Of a stretch of 64,000 nt of DNA, positions 49,109 to 61,410 are shown piece by piece; positions within the stretch are counted from its first letter, which is position 1; every line of letters begins with the position of its first letter. The DNA lies in the NCBI RefSeq assembly GCF_050003625.1, contig NC_134397.1:277878070-277942069 (forward strand), in the 5' to 3' direction. Position numbers and translations under genes: made by a program. The notes beneath the pieces are model-generated. The model worked only from the letters and a program-made list of their open reading frames with translations. It had not been told where the DNA came from and did no database searches. This stretch comes from Haematobia irritans (taxonomy: Eukaryota; Arthropoda; Insecta; Diptera; Muscidae).

Positions 49109-51578
49109 CACGCAGAGAAGAAACAAGATTGTCACAATCATATTCGAAGAGCAAAATAATATTATAGGAGCTATTTTTCCGGCGACCATGTAACATTTTC
49201 ACCTTCAACCATGTTGGATCAATGAACATGGTTCTAAGAAAAATAAAATTGTCCTCATCTAAAATATTATTATATTGATCAAAAAAAGAATTTAGTTTCC
49301 ATTAAAAGACAATGGTCACGATCTAAAATGTTATGGTATTCGTCAATAATGTTTTTTTCTTCCAGTTAAAAGAATATGGTCACAACCTAAAATGTTTTGA
49401 TCTTTATAAAAAAACTTTTTTCGTCGTCGAAAAATGGACGCCACTTGAGAAAAGAAAACACAAAAATAACTTTATTTATTTGTTTTTATTTATTTATAAA
49501 CTAATTCATTGTTTATTTGTATTTATAATGTCGTGCAAGCAAACTTCACATATTTTTACACACTCTATTTTGGTTCAATTTCAACAATAAGTAATCATTC
49601 CATGTTTACTTCGTGCTCATCAAATGTACAAACGCAGACATCATGTAACTGCAAATAAAAACAAGTATATACGGGCGTAAGTTCGGCCAGGCCGATTGTC
49701 ATCCACAAATTTCAACTAACTCGGATGAAATTTGCTCCTCCAAGAGTCTCCAAAACCAAATCTCGGGATCGCTTTATATGGGGGCTATAAATGATTATAG
49801 ACTGATATGGACCACTTTTGGCATGGTTGTTAAATATCATATACTACCACCACGTACCAAATTTCAACCAGATCGGATGAATTTTGCTTCTCCAAAAGGC
49901 ACCGGAGGTCAAATCTGGCGATCGGTTTACATGGGAGCTATATATAATTATGGACTGATAGAAACCAATTCCTGCATGGTTGTTGGATACCATATACTAA
50001 CATCACGTACCAAATTTCAACCGAATGGGAAGAATTTTGTTCTTCCAAGGTGCTCCGGAGGTCAAATCTGGGGATCGGTTTATATGGGGCCTATATATAA
50101 TTGTGGACCAATATCGACCAATTTTTGCATGGGTGTTTAAGGCCATATATTAACATCACGTACCAAATTTCAACTGAATCAGATGAATTTTGGTCTTCCA
50201 AGAGGCTCCGGAGGTCAAATCTGGTGATCGGTTTATATGGGGCTATATATAATTATGGACCGATATGGACCAATTTTTGCATGGTCATTAGAAACCATAT
50301 ACTACCATCATGTACCAAATTTCAGCCGGATCGGATGAAATTTGTTTCTCTTAGAGGCTCAGCAAGCCAAATCGGGGGATCGGTTTATATGGGGGCTATA
50401 TATAATTATGAACCGATGTGGACCAATTTTTGCATGGTTGTTAGGGACCATATACTACCATCATGTACCAAATTTCAGCCGGATCGGATGAAATTTGTTT
50501 CTCTTAGAGGCTCAGCAAGCCAAATCGGGGGATCGGTTTATATGGGGGCTATATATAATTATGGACCAATGGGGACCAATTTTTGCATGGTTGTTAGAGA
50601 CCATATACTAACACCATGTACTAAAGTTCAGCCGGATCGGATGAAATTTGCTCCTCTTAGAGGCCTCGCAAGCCAAATTTGGGGGTCCGTTTATATGGGG
50701 GCTATACGTAAAAGTGAACCGATATGGCCCATTTGCAATACCATCCGACCTACATCAATAACAACTACTTGTGCCAAGTTTCAAGTCGATAGCTTGTTTC
50801 GTTCGGAAGTTAGCGTGATTTCAACAGACGGACGGACGGACGGACGGACGGACATACTCAGATCGACTCAGAATTTCACCACGACCCAGAATATATATAC
50901 TTTATGGGGTCTTAGATCAATATTTCGATGTGTTACAAACGGAATGACAAAGTTAATATACCCCCATCCTATGGTGGAGGGTATAATAAATTATACCATA
51001 TATCAAAATGCAGAACAAAAAACAGGTACATTTTTTCAATTACACTTTCCTTTTTTGTGTTGACGTAAAACCACGTGTCACTTCTAAATAAATAAATTAA
51101 CACAAAACACAGTAATTCCGTATTCTCCGACCATTCCAAGAAACAATCAACACACAACTGACGCGCAAAATGAAAATCGTGTGTACCTGATCAATGTTTT
51201 TATAAAATCCTTTTCGCTGCAACAAAATTAAAAAATTTTATGGTTACGAAAACAATGTACATGGTCTTTATGGCCATGGAATGGTTCTAGACATGTCTAT
51301 ACGTAACCTATAAAAATACTTTTTTCTTTGCAAAAAAGTAAACAAATTGAATTGTCAGGTACATGATTTTCCCAACCATGTAATGGTCTCAAATTCTATC
51401 ATTTAAATAATAGAACATATCTACGGCATTTGAGAACTATTTAAATGCTTATTGCCAACATATATTTTTCTCCGCTCGAAAGTTTTTTTTACAAAGACAA
51501 CATATATAGTTTTCGCAACAATTACCTACTCTGGATAAGCATTAAATGGATGCGGCAAACATGTTTTTTCTGTGCGTG
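49109..51578 (-). mobile_element. Unnamed 1.13-kb TIR element, copy 2, split by unit D
   Basis: Left tip CACGCAGAGAAGAAACAAGA, right tip reversed CACGCACAGAAAAAACATGT. The left part 49,109-49,660 and right part 50,991-51,578 together match copy 1 (40,903-42,033) in reverse. The junction in copy 1 is the uninterrupted GCAAATAAAAATAAATGATC. Confidence 0.72.
49661..50990 (+). mobile_element. DINE-1/Helentron-like unit D, inserted in the TIR element
   Basis: Left module ACAAGTATATACGGGCGTAA followed directly by 153-bp tandem repeats (about six). The right module has seven GACG repeats near 50,826-50,850 and ends ATGGTGGAGGGTATAATAAA. It is nearly identical to the left half of unit E. The open frame of 320 codons at 50,101-51,063 comes from the repeat period and is not taken as a gene. 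Confidence 0.7.
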
Positions 51579-51877
51579 TAATATTGATTGAAGGCTACTC
51601 TCAAATTGGCAAGTGATGTTATAAAAGAACCACTCTATGCAACATCTGATGTATGAACAACAAAACGGCCAAAAGACAGAAGGTTATGGCCAGGATCATA
51701 ATATTTAATAGGAAAGTGTTGTGGACATTTTTAAGGATTTTACTTAACCGTAGAAAATTTCCTTAAAATTGGTAGACATTTCATGCACCATAGTAAAAAA
51801 TGACCGTACAACTGTCTTAAGGGCCAATTCATGGTCATTGTTACTACCATTTAAGAAAAACAGTCATTTAATTATTA

Positions 51878-52810
51878 AAGGGTGATTCTTTTGAGGTTAG
51901 GATTTTCATGCATTAGTATTTGACAGATCACGTGGGATTTCAGACATGGTGTCAAAGAGAAAGATGCTCAGTATGCTTTGACATTTCATCATGAATAGAC
52001 GAACGATCTGCCACAACGTCGAATTTTCAGTGAATGGGCCCTAGAAAAGTTGGCAGAAAATCCGCTTTTTTATCGACAAATTTTGTTCAGCGATGAGGCT
52101 CATTTCTGGTTGAATGGCTACGTAAATAAGCAAAATTGCCGCATTTGGAGTGAAGAGCAACCAGAAGCCGTTCAAGAACTGCGCATGCATCCCGAAAAAT
52201 GCACTGTTTGGTGTGGTTTGTACGCTGGTGGAATCATTGGACCGTATTTTTTCAAAGATGCTGTTGGACGCAACGTTACGGTGAATGGCGATCGCTATCG
52301 TTCGATGCTAACAAACTTTTTGTTGCCAAAAATGGAAGAACTGAACTTGGTTGACATGTGGTTTCAACAAGATGGCGCTACATGCCACACAGCTCGCGAT
52401 TCTATGGCCATTTTGAGGGAAAACTTCGGAGAACAATTCATCTCAAGAAATGGACCGGTAAGTTGGCCACCAAGATCATGCGATTTGACGCCTTTAGACT
52501 ATTTTTTGTGGGGCTACGTCAAGTCTAAAGTCTACAGAAATAAGCCAGCAACTATTCCAGCTTTGGAAGACAACATTTCCGAAGAAATTCGGGCTATTCC
52601 GGCCGAAATGCTCGAAAAAGTTGCCCAAAATTGGACTTTCCGAATGGACCACCTAAGACGCAGCCGCGGTCAACATTTAAATGAAATTATCTTCAAAAAG
52701 TAAATGTCATGGACCAATCTAACGTTTCAAATAAAGAACCGATGAGATTTTGCAAATTTTATGCGTTTTTTTAAAAAAAAAAGTTATCAAGCTCTTAACA
52801 AATCACCCTT
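51878..52810 (+). mobile_element. rosa-type (DD41D) element, copy B
   Basis: TA duplications lie at 51,876-51,877 and 52,811-52,812. Same ends and same 5' transposase deletion as copy A (10,565-11,496), with only about five scattered differences plus a length change in a T/A run near the right end. The two copies therefore spread recently from one deleted source. Confidence 0.87.
52005..52703 (+). pseudogene. DD41D (rosa) transposase catalytic domain, copy B
   Basis: As in copy A: the conserved frame from DLPQRRIFSEWALEKL through NEIIFKK-stop at 52,703 with FSDEAHF, FQQDGAT and TPLDYF intact. It differs from copy A at NKQ for NMQ and LRM for LPM. It lacks the N-terminal DNA-binding region and a usable start. 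Confidence 0.85.
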
Positions 52811-52812
52811 TA

Positions 52813-54944
52813 TAAAATTGAACTGACTGGTAGGAAATCATTTTGTAATATGTGTAAGTAAAAATTTTGTTATTGACACGAAAAACTGACCAAATCTTTT
52901 CAAACTATATCAGAGTACCCCAATTTAAGTAAAATTTTTATATAATTTTAAGTAGCCGCATGAACTGCAAACGAGTTCAAAATAATAATTCTTGAAATTT
53001 GAACTAACTGGGTAGAAGTGCGATTAGCTAAATTGAAGTTCAAAACTTGTTATAAATTATGATCTACATTTTTTACTGCTAGCTCAGTAATAGTTCGTAA
53101 CCCAAACTGGACCAGAGAAATAAAACTCATTTGGGGGGGAAGTACTATAAATCAATGACAAACTAAACTATAACATTTATTTAAAAAATATTCTCTAAAA
53201 AAATCAATTACAAATTTACTAATACAATTTTTACTTAAAATTAACTACTTAACGCTATACGTAGTACATTTTATTACATACAATACATACATGAGATTTT
53301 TTTCTTGTCTTTATAATTTCAATATTTATTTTATTTTTTGGTATTCGTCTTATTTTAATTTCCGTTTCTATTTATTTTATTTTTTTTTATTATTTTTGCA
53401 TATAAAATGCAATGCACAAATGTGTGAATAAGGAATGAATGAAACATAAGATAACTAAATGTGAATAACAATAACAATAATAAAATGTCAAATTGTTTGT
53501 TGTTTTGTTTAAATTTAAATATTTTCATTTTATTTGTACGATTTGCAAATGAAACCACGACGATTTTCACTAAATGAAACACAAAATAATCGCATTTATT
53601 TTTTATTTGTAACATTACCACTACATTTCGTATTGCAGCTATTTTCGCATGGTTTTGTATTATCATTATTTCTTTTTCAACATTTTCCAACATCAGACTA
53701 TGGGAAAAGAAATGAGTTCTTTATGTTCTACCCAGATTATCATATGAGAGAGTTACAAACAATAATCAGGTTGATGGAAATTGCTAGGCTTGAAGACATT
53801 GCGAACATCTTAAAATGCTAACCGAAAAAGAATAGCAAATGTGCTTCAATAATCTCGGTAGATAATACAAGCCTGTATGACCCTCTAACAACTTTATGTT
53901 ATGTTTAAAATGATTTTATATTCTCCATGTTCCAATATTCGGAATCGCAAATCTCAAAATTTTGGTTTGTCGACATTCTCTTAATTATAAAACATATACG
54001 GATAAAAATGGCCAATAAAGAATATAATTTTTTTCGTAATAAGAAAAATTAATCCTTGCGATTTGTGATTCTGATTATTGGCACATGAGAAATTCCCTCC
54101 TTTTATTCAGTGTATTACTCACTAGTTATTAACATATAGGGTTTATTAGAATGTTGTACTAAAATCTTGAACGTTTTACTTTGATTTATTCCACCAAAAA
54201 TGTTTCTTGTTCACAAATGTTTGAATACTTTTGACATTCAGTGTAATATTCTCTTAGCTGCCGGCCGGTAATATTCGTGTGTTTTTGCTTGATTTTCTTC
54301 TATTTTCTATTTTTGGTTTTATAAGCGTATTTACTTTGTTTTTGTTTTGTTTTGGGGTTTCCTTGTTCTTTGATTTTTTTTATTTCTTTTACTCTGAGCT
54401 AAGGTGGTTCAAGGTAGTCGAGTCTAGTGTTAGTTTTTTTTTTTTTTTGGGTGAGATACTGGGGTGGTATTGTGTGGATTGTGTATGTGTGAATTTGTAT
54501 GGAAATTTGCAAGAATTTACACACAAACACACATTTGCACACTTACACGTTTATATATTTTAAAGTCATAACAATAATGCGATATCAAAGACATGCAAAA
54601 ATACATTGACGGTGACGACAAACAACAAGTACACGATTACAATGCCACTATAATGGTGTGTGATGTTATGAGGGGACAGCGGTGGCGAACGGTGACGACA
54701 CTGACTTCGTGCCAAATGTTTCTACGATGACTAAACTTACAAAATTACATACAAATATTTGGTGGTTTTCTCATTTCTCCTAAATTACTACAGGCCGTAT
54801 TTCTTCTTCTTCTGTTGTTGTTGTTGTTGTTTCTAAGATACTCAATTTGCTGTTAATGAATAATTGGCGAGTGTATGTATGTGTGACTGATTACTCGATT
54901 CTTCTCTGATGTCCGTGTTCCTTAGGGATAGCAGACATGGTCTT
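52813..54944 (-). other. Repeat-poor DNA, candidate long 3'UTR
   Basis: Read on the minus strand, it has CAA and GAA runs, A-rich stretches and several AATAAA hexamers (53,170-53,400), typical of a fly 3'UTR. It lies directly downstream of the candidate terminal exon at 54,945-54,989. No transposon ends seen. Confidence 0.3.
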
Positions 54945-54989
54945 TTAACTTGACCCCCAGAATATCATAGCCATAACATAAAGGAAAAG
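54945..54989 (-). CDS. Candidate terminal exon of an unrecognised gene
   Basis: A pyrimidine-rich ATATTTTTAG acceptor precedes LFLYVMAMIFWGSS-stop, a short hydrophobic C-terminus like the end of a membrane or GPI-anchored protein, then a long 3'UTR-like stretch. Upstream exons would lie beyond a transposon-filled intron to the right and none is visible in the window. Another frame here is open for about 42 codons, so the reading is uncertain. Confidence 0.25.
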   Translation of the reverse strand, partial: LFLYVMAMIFWGSS

Positions 54990-55078
54990 CTAAAAATATG
55001 CAATTGTTTTAATTAAAACATTCACAAATGAAACGAAAATTAAAAATGTAAACAGATGGAAACAATATGCATTGTTCC

Positions 55079-55508
55079 ACCCAAAGAAAAAATACTTTCC
55101 TCCGGAACGAAATTCCCTTTTAATATAAATTATTTTCTGTAAAGGTGAGTATTATGTTCGAGTTTAACCTCTAATTTTCACTAAAGTGAAAACTAAAGCA
55201 GTAAAAAAAAGTCATAAAATTATACATATTTGTTGCAGATTTAATTATAACTTGATGGGGAATATCTTAAAGCAAATGTTCACAAAGTTCGTATTCCTTA
55301 AAATGCATTATTAAAGAAAAGTAATCGTGAAAAAATGGCGATTTTAGCGGCTAAACTCGAACTTAATACCCACCTTAAGAGCAAATAAACCTGATAAACA
55401 GCAAATAAACGATGAACGATTGCTTTTAACGAAAATTTGCTAGCTTCAAAAGAAAACTTTGTTTGTCTAAAATGTTGTTCCTCGGAAAAGAAAGCTCTTC
55501 TTTCACTG
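55079..55508. mobile_element. MITE of the GTTTGTCTAAAATTTCG family, copy e, long
   Basis: Left tip CACCCAAAGAAAAAATACTT with CCTCCGGAACGAAATT; right tip CAGTGAAAGAAGAGCTTTC (reversed) with CTTTGTTTGTCTAAAATGTT. At 430 bp it is about twice the usual length, with an extra AT-rich centre. Confidence 0.45.
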
Positions 55509-56193
55509 CATCGTTAAAAAGTCGAGATACTTCTAGACTTCAATTCAATTTAAATTTCAACGTATCGTTAAATAAAACTATAAATCCAAATTTAAAATTA
55601 AAATGGTTTAGTATTAAAAAATATCGCCAATTGAAAATTTTTGGATTCCGATTATCGGAATAGTTTGGTGGGCTTGGTTCGTATTATCTCTAATTAGGTT
55701 TGACTCACATCGATATAGAACAGACTAAGTTAAATATAAAAAAAAATAATAAAATGTCGATGTCCTCATTCCAGAGTATGCTAAGTCGACTTATCATGGA
55801 GTTCGTTGTTTTTAACTCGGATTGATGTGAATTGCATCCTGTCAAAGGTCGAATTTATTGGACACTTTTATCAAAATTTATGGTTAATATTGTACGTAGC
55901 CTGTGAATAAAGTTTTAAAAATTTCCAATACAAAAAGGGCAGTAGGCTTTGTTCGGTATAAAGTGGTCTAAGTCATTTTTATCGATATTTTTTATTATCA
56001 CTATTTTGAATTAGTACATACTAAAAAAATGTAAAATAAACGTGATTTTTAGATCGAAAAAAGTTTTTGAGAAATCCTAAAAAAAAACTTTGATCTTGTT
56101 TCCTGCAAAATTCCCTTTTAAGACTTAGCGTACTTTGAAATGGAGACATCGACATGTAAATTAATTTTTTCTTAAGCCTTCAAATGATTTATG
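55509..56193. other. Nothing recognised
   Basis: No coding block or repeat identified. Confidence 0.35.
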
Positions 56194-56697
56194 CACTGAA
56201 AAAAAATATTGTCGTGAGGTCAAAGATTTCATGTCTTTAAAATACGAATACAAATTTTGCTTAGCATAGAAGACGCATTTCTCTAAAATAAAGTTATTTT
56301 CCTTGTCCAAAAGTCGATAAACTTTTCAATGAAGTCGTATTGTCCTTATAATTAAGTGATTTCACTTAAAAATGGGTATCTTAACATGAAAGAAATAATT
56401 TATAGGCTAAGGTCAACTTGACTTTAATAATTCAGAAAAATTCTTTAAATTTAATGAAATTGTCTTTAAATTTGTTGTCTTTTTGCATCTTGACTACAAA
56501 GCAAAAAATCGTTCAAATATAGGACATGTTTTTCAAAACTTTATTTTAAAGAAGTTTTTTACTTCAAACATAGCATAATTTCTACTGGAAGTCGAGTCCT
56601 AATTTGGAAAATAAAGCTTCTTTGGCTCGGAATCAATACCAACTTTTTTAAAGTAAAGACAAAATCTTTGGAACAGAGTATGCTTTTTTTTTCAGTG
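56194..56697 (-). mobile_element. MITE with CACTGAAAAAAAA ends, copy 2
   Basis: Left tip CACTGAAAAAAAATATTGTC, right tip reversed CACTGAAAAAAAAAGCATAC. It is homologous in reverse to 44,262-44,904 but about 140 bp shorter. The flanking dinucleotide is TG on both sides rather than TA. Confidence 0.75.
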
Positions 56698-57540
56698 TGA
56701 ATAAAGTTCGAAACAAAACCGATACCGGTTTACCGGATTCAATTAATCAAATCGAAATCGAATACCGAAAAATTAGCAATTCGGTTAACATAATAAACTT
56801 CATAATTAATTCGATAAAACTGAAGATATATATTGTGTCTTTGACACAAAGTAAAAATATTTTCCTTCGGAATGATATTTTAATAAAACTGAAATTCCGC
56901 TTTGTTGTAAAGTCCTTACTTTGAGAACAAATAATCGCGAATTAATTAGAAACGTTGCGGCAGTTGTCCCAATTTTTTTAATATTTTTTTCTAAAGACAT
57001 TTTTTAGTCCGACATCTTTGTTTTATTTCTTTGGGAAATCATCTTTAACCCATACACCAAAATTATTCATGGTTGTCAGCAAAATAGAAAAACCGAAAAC
57101 CGGTTTAAAAAAAATTGAATTTTCAGATGAACCGAATCCCGACTTAAAAAAATGGTTATTTGGACCCACTAGCAAAAACCACATAAAGGTTTGATGTAGA
57201 CAGACCGATGTTCTAGAATTTGGAGTTACTTTGAACCACACTGTTGAAGGGAGAGGAATTCGTTAATTTCTATTCGCATTTACTCTTTAGCAGTTTTTTT
57301 TCTTATTTGTCTGCAATTTAGGGCTCTTATGCGAATTTTGCAATTACTTAAAAGATGACTTATGGCATACTTATTTTTCTGGTAATTGGAAGATGTGCAT
57401 GACTTACAAAATATAGACAATTTTTGATTGTATGTACGCCGAGAAGAAACATGATTAGCATGATAACATTCGAACAGCGATTCCGATATTCGGAATCGCA
57501 AATCGGAAAAATTTCCATTTCTTATGAAACAAGTAAGGAA
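56698..57540. other. ACCGG/CCGAAT-word-rich DNA, no gene
   Basis: Words such as ACCGGTTTACCGGATT and GAACCGAATCCCG recur around 56,715-57,150, and CCGATATTCGGAATCGC at 57,483. Possibly decayed transposon ends. No coding block. Confidence 0.25.
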
Positions 57541-57800
57541 AGTCTAAAGTCGGGCGGGGCCGATTATATTATACCCTGCACCACTTTGTAAATCCACATA
57601 TTCGATACTATATCAAATCCGTCAAATGTGTTAGGTGCTATATAAAGGTTTTTGTCCCAAATACATACATTTAAATCAGACCAATTGGAAAGTAATTCCT
57701 CAATACACTATTCTATTTGCTTAAAGTTTCCAAAAATAAATGATTTGAAAAGTACATACATTTTATTCTTCATATATACCCTACTTAGTTCATTGTGGGA
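57541..57800 (+). repeat. GTCGGGCGGGGCCGATTATA-type repeat end
   Basis: AAAGTCGGGCGGGGCCGATT followed by ATACCCTGCACCACTTTGTA parallels the left module of the DINE-1-like units (GGCCGA then TACCCTCCACCA). It may be a related second family. Only one end is seen. Confidence 0.35.
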
Positions 57801-59191
57801 TCCTGATGAATAACCATTTTTCTATAAAAATTTGAAGTTAGCTGACTTTGTCTTCCCTTTGCATGCACTAAACTAGCCTGTAAGTGTTCTTATCTTGATG
57901 GGGAGTTGTAATGTGCTGGCAATCTATCCATGACAATGCAAATATTATTCATGAATTTTTGCCTATTTTCTGCAAGACCTGCTTTAAGTGAACCTCCCGT
58001 CAATGTATTTGGGCTAAGCTAACTCTAAAGCTTTTGCAACGAACGATGAAATGATGAAGTGTGTTTTTTTACTTTTGTTTTCCTCTTTTGTATTCCATGG
58101 TATTTTTTCTTTGGCACAAATATGTGTTAGGTCTTAAGTCTTTTGAACTTTTGACCCTATTCTCTGTAGTGTTTGGCGTATGCGCACTTTTTTATGATTT
58201 TTATTATTTCGATTTTTTTTTTCTTTCAATGGTATTTAAAGTTTCGAAATTATGATTTTTTCCAACGGTGTTTCTTTTACATTTAACTAAGTTTTTTTTT
58301 TTATAAAATACCAGTTTCATTTGTTTGATGTTCTTATTGGGAGATTGTTAAATTACTATTTATTGTTTGTCTAGGTTCTAAATGATTTTACAAATTTTAC
58401 GAATACATCTATCTACGTTCATTTTCATTTCGTGTTTTGTTTTGTTCTGTTTGCTTGGTTTTAGATTTTTCGTATTTTTTTTCCTTTGGTATTGTTGAAA
58501 TCATAAAAATTATTTTTTCTTCTTCAAAAATAATTGTAATTTTATATTTGTTTGTTTGTTTTTAATACGCAAACATTTTTTTCAATGAAGAGAATGTGTG
58601 TGTGTAAAAAGTGGGTTAGTAAGACAAGAATTATAAATACCGGACTATCTAATTTAAATTGAACTAGGGGGAAGGTTTTATACCCCCTAGCACGGAAAAT
58701 ATAGTAATCACAAAACCTGGTTCTTTAAGGTCGGACTATTTTCTTAAACCAGTGGAATGTGTTTTTTAAATAAATAACCGGCATGACCGGTTAATCGGCG
58801 ATTTCCCCAAAAAAAAATCATAAAAACGCTTAATTTAGAGAAGAAATACAAATTTTATTGTCATAAAAATCAACGTAAAAATTAATTCAATGATTAAAAA
58901 AATGGGTCCAATCGCCATCATTTGGCATTAAATTGGCAACTTTATATTGATATAACAAAAATCGAATCCCATGGAAACCATCAATTCTACTGGTTCATTG
59001 CAAACAGGATTTTCCACAAAACCGACAATGGATTTAAAAAAGATAAACTGATCCACCGGTTTTGAACACTCTAGTGGTGAGGTAATAACAAAAAATTCTC
59101 ACAAGGACAATAGTTCATGATTACATTGCTTGTGTGTACGATGGAGACGCAGCTTCAATCTCTAAGTTCCACTAAACAAAGTTTAGCCCAA
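57801..59191. other. T-rich unassigned DNA
   Basis: T-rich on the plus strand at 58,040-58,620, similar in texture to the candidate 3'UTR at 53-54.9 kb. No coding block. ACCGG words occur again at 58,780-59,065. Confidence 0.3.
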
Positions 59192-60137
59192 ACAAGTATA
59201 TACGGCCGTAAGTTCGGCCAGGCCGAATCTTATGTACCCTCCACCATGGATTGCGTCGAAACTTCTACGAAAGACTGTCATCCACAAATTTCAACTCTCT
59301 CGGATGAAATTTGCTCCTCCAAGAGTCTCCAAAACCAAATCTCTGGATCGGTTTATATGGGGTCTATAAATGATTATAGACTGATATGGACCACTTTTGG
59401 CATGGTTGTTAAATATCATATACCACCACCACGTACCAAATTTCAACCAGATCGGATGAATTTTGCTGCTCCAAAAGGCACCGGAGGTCAAATCTGGCGA
59501 TCGGTTTATATGGGAGCTATATATAATTATGGACTGATAGAAACCAATTCCTGCATGGTTGTTGGATACCATATACTAACATCACGTACCAAATTTCAAC
59601 CGAATGGGAAGAATTTTGCTCTTCCAAGGTGCTCCGGAGGTCAAATCTGGGGATCGGTTTATATGGGGCCTATATATAATTATGGACCGATATGGACCAA
59701 TTTTTGCATGGTCATTAGGAATCATATACTACCATCATGTACCAAATTTCAGCCGGATCGGATGAAATTTGTTTCTCTTAGAGGCTCCGCAAGCCAAATC
59801 GGGGGATCGGTTTATATGGGGGCTCTTTATAATTATGGACCGATGTGAACCAATTTTTGCATTGTTGTTAGAGACCTTATAATAACACCATGTACTAAAT
59901 TTCAGCCGGATCGGATGAAATTTGCTTCTCTTAGAGGCTCCGCAAGCCAAATCGGGTGATCGGTTTATATGGGGGCTATATATAATTATGGACCGATGTG
60001 GACCAATTTTTGCGTGGTTGTTAGAGACCATATACTAACACCATGTACTAAATTTCAGCCGGATCGGATGAAATTTGCTTCTCTTAGAGGCCTCGCAAGC
60101 CAAATTTGGGGGTCCGTTTATATGGGGGCTATACGTA

Positions 60138-60426
60138 CACACAAAAAAATTTTTTTCTGATTCAATCACGAAATTAATTGATCCAATTAATTTTTAATTG
60201 AAATGTCTTCAATCACAAAAATGATAGTATCAATTAAAAAATTAATTGAAGGTCAATTAAAAAGTTAATTGATCCAATTAAAAAATTAATTGATACTATT
60301 ATTATTGTGATTGATTTTTGTCTCAATTAAAAAACTTGTTGAATCAATTAAATTTTTAATTGAATATTTTTTAAAACTGATTTAAAATTTTAATTGGAAA
60401 AATTTTCGTGAAATTGTTTTTGTGTG
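60138..60426. mobile_element. TTAATT-rich TA-target MITE, copy 2
   Basis: The element runs from CACACAAAAAAATTTTTTTC to GAAATTGTTTTTGTGTG, 289 bp, with TA at 60,136-60,137 and 60,427-60,428. The paralogous empty site in unit D reads ATACGTAAAAGTG, which confirms the boundaries and the TA duplication. Confidence 0.85.
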
Positions 60427-60441
60427 TAAAAGTGGACCGAT

Positions 60442-60798
60442 AGGTTAGGTTAGGTTAGGTTTGGTTATGTGGCAGCCCGATGTATCAGGCTCACTTAGAC
60501 TATTCAGTCCATTGTGATACCACAGTGGTGAACTTCTCTCTTATCACTGAGTGCTGCCTGATTCCATGTTAAGCTCAATGACAAGGGACCTCCTTTTTAT
60601 AGCCGAGTCCGAACGGCGTTCCACATTCCAGTGAAACCACTTAGAGAAGCTTTGAAACCCTCAGAAATGTCACCAGCATTACTGAGGTGGGATAATCCAC
60701 CACTGAAAAACTTTTTGGTGTTCGGTCGTAGCAGGAATCGATCCCACGACCTTGTTTATGCAAGGCGGGCATGCTAACCATTGCACCTCGGTGGCTCC
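60442..60798 (-). mobile_element. tRNA-derived SINE, copy 4, full length
   Basis: Reverse strand: head GGAGCCACCGAGGTGCAATGG, box B GGATCGATTCC, body, and a tail of four CCTAA-type units (AGGTTAGGTTAGGTTAGG on the plus strand). It is flanked by GAT on both sides (60,439-60,441 and 60,799-60,801). The empty site in unit D is CCGATATGGCCC. Confidence 0.82.
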
Positions 60799-61050
60799 GA
60801 TATGGCCCATTTGCAATACCATCCGACCTACATCAATAACAACTACTTGTGCCAAGTTTGAAGTCGATAGCTTGTTTCGTTCGGAAGTTAGCGTGATTTC
60901 GACAGACGGACGGACATGCTCAGATCGACTCAGAATTTCACCACGACCCAGAATATATATACTTTATGGGGTCTTAGATCAATATTTCGATGTGTTACAA
61001 ACGGAATGACAAAGTTAATATACCCCCCTCCTATGGTGGAGGGTATAAAA

Positions 61051-61410
61051 ACGATCAGTTAATATCAGGGTTTCCGTAAGTCTATGTGATTCAGTTTAAT
61101 TATAATAATAAAATAATAATAAAAGGTATAAATCAACTATGCGTTGTCTTTTGATTTCATATGTGGCGATTTTTTTTGTGCCCATTTTTGCTGTGTTGGG
61201 TATTTTTCCCCAAGTTGGGTATATTTTTTCCTTGTAGGAGAGAATGGTTTTGACTTGGTGTCTTGGCGATTTGGTGGGAAATTTCCATAAATGTGGGAAT
61301 TTTTTCGAAATTGTTCAGTGTAGTAAATCAGATTTGTAATAATGGTTTACAGGAAATACTTTTTATTTCTACATTATTAAAAACGAAGCACAGCGAAACG
61401 TCAAAATTTA
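61051..61410 (+). repeat. Direct repeat, copy 1, flanking unit F
   Basis: Begins ACGATCAGTTAATATCAGGG and ends CGTCAAAATTTA. Almost identical to 63,233-63,591. It is not found elsewhere in the window, so it behaves as formerly unique sequence. Confidence 0.9.

Larger units (their letters stand above)
59192..61050 (+). mobile_element. DINE-1/Helentron-like unit E, carrying two nested insertions
   Basis: Left module ACAAGTATATACGGCCGTAA with CTCCACCATGGATTGCGTC, 153-bp repeats at 59,330-60,135, right module from 60,802, ending ATGGTGGAGGGTATAAAA. A TTAATT MITE (60,138-60,426) and a SINE (60,442-60,798) interrupt it. Unit D gives the uninterrupted reading of this position. Confidence 0.72.

Noticed and set aside
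49778..51063. Open frames of 120 and 320 codons repeating NYGPIWTNFCMVV
   Set aside because: They arise from the 153-bp (51-codon) period of the DINE-like tandem repeat; antisense frames are equally open and no start, domain or splice context is seen.
53355..54563. Hydrophobic frames around 53.4-54.5 kb
   Set aside because: Products of T-rich/A-rich low-complexity DNA; phenylalanine runs without any domain.
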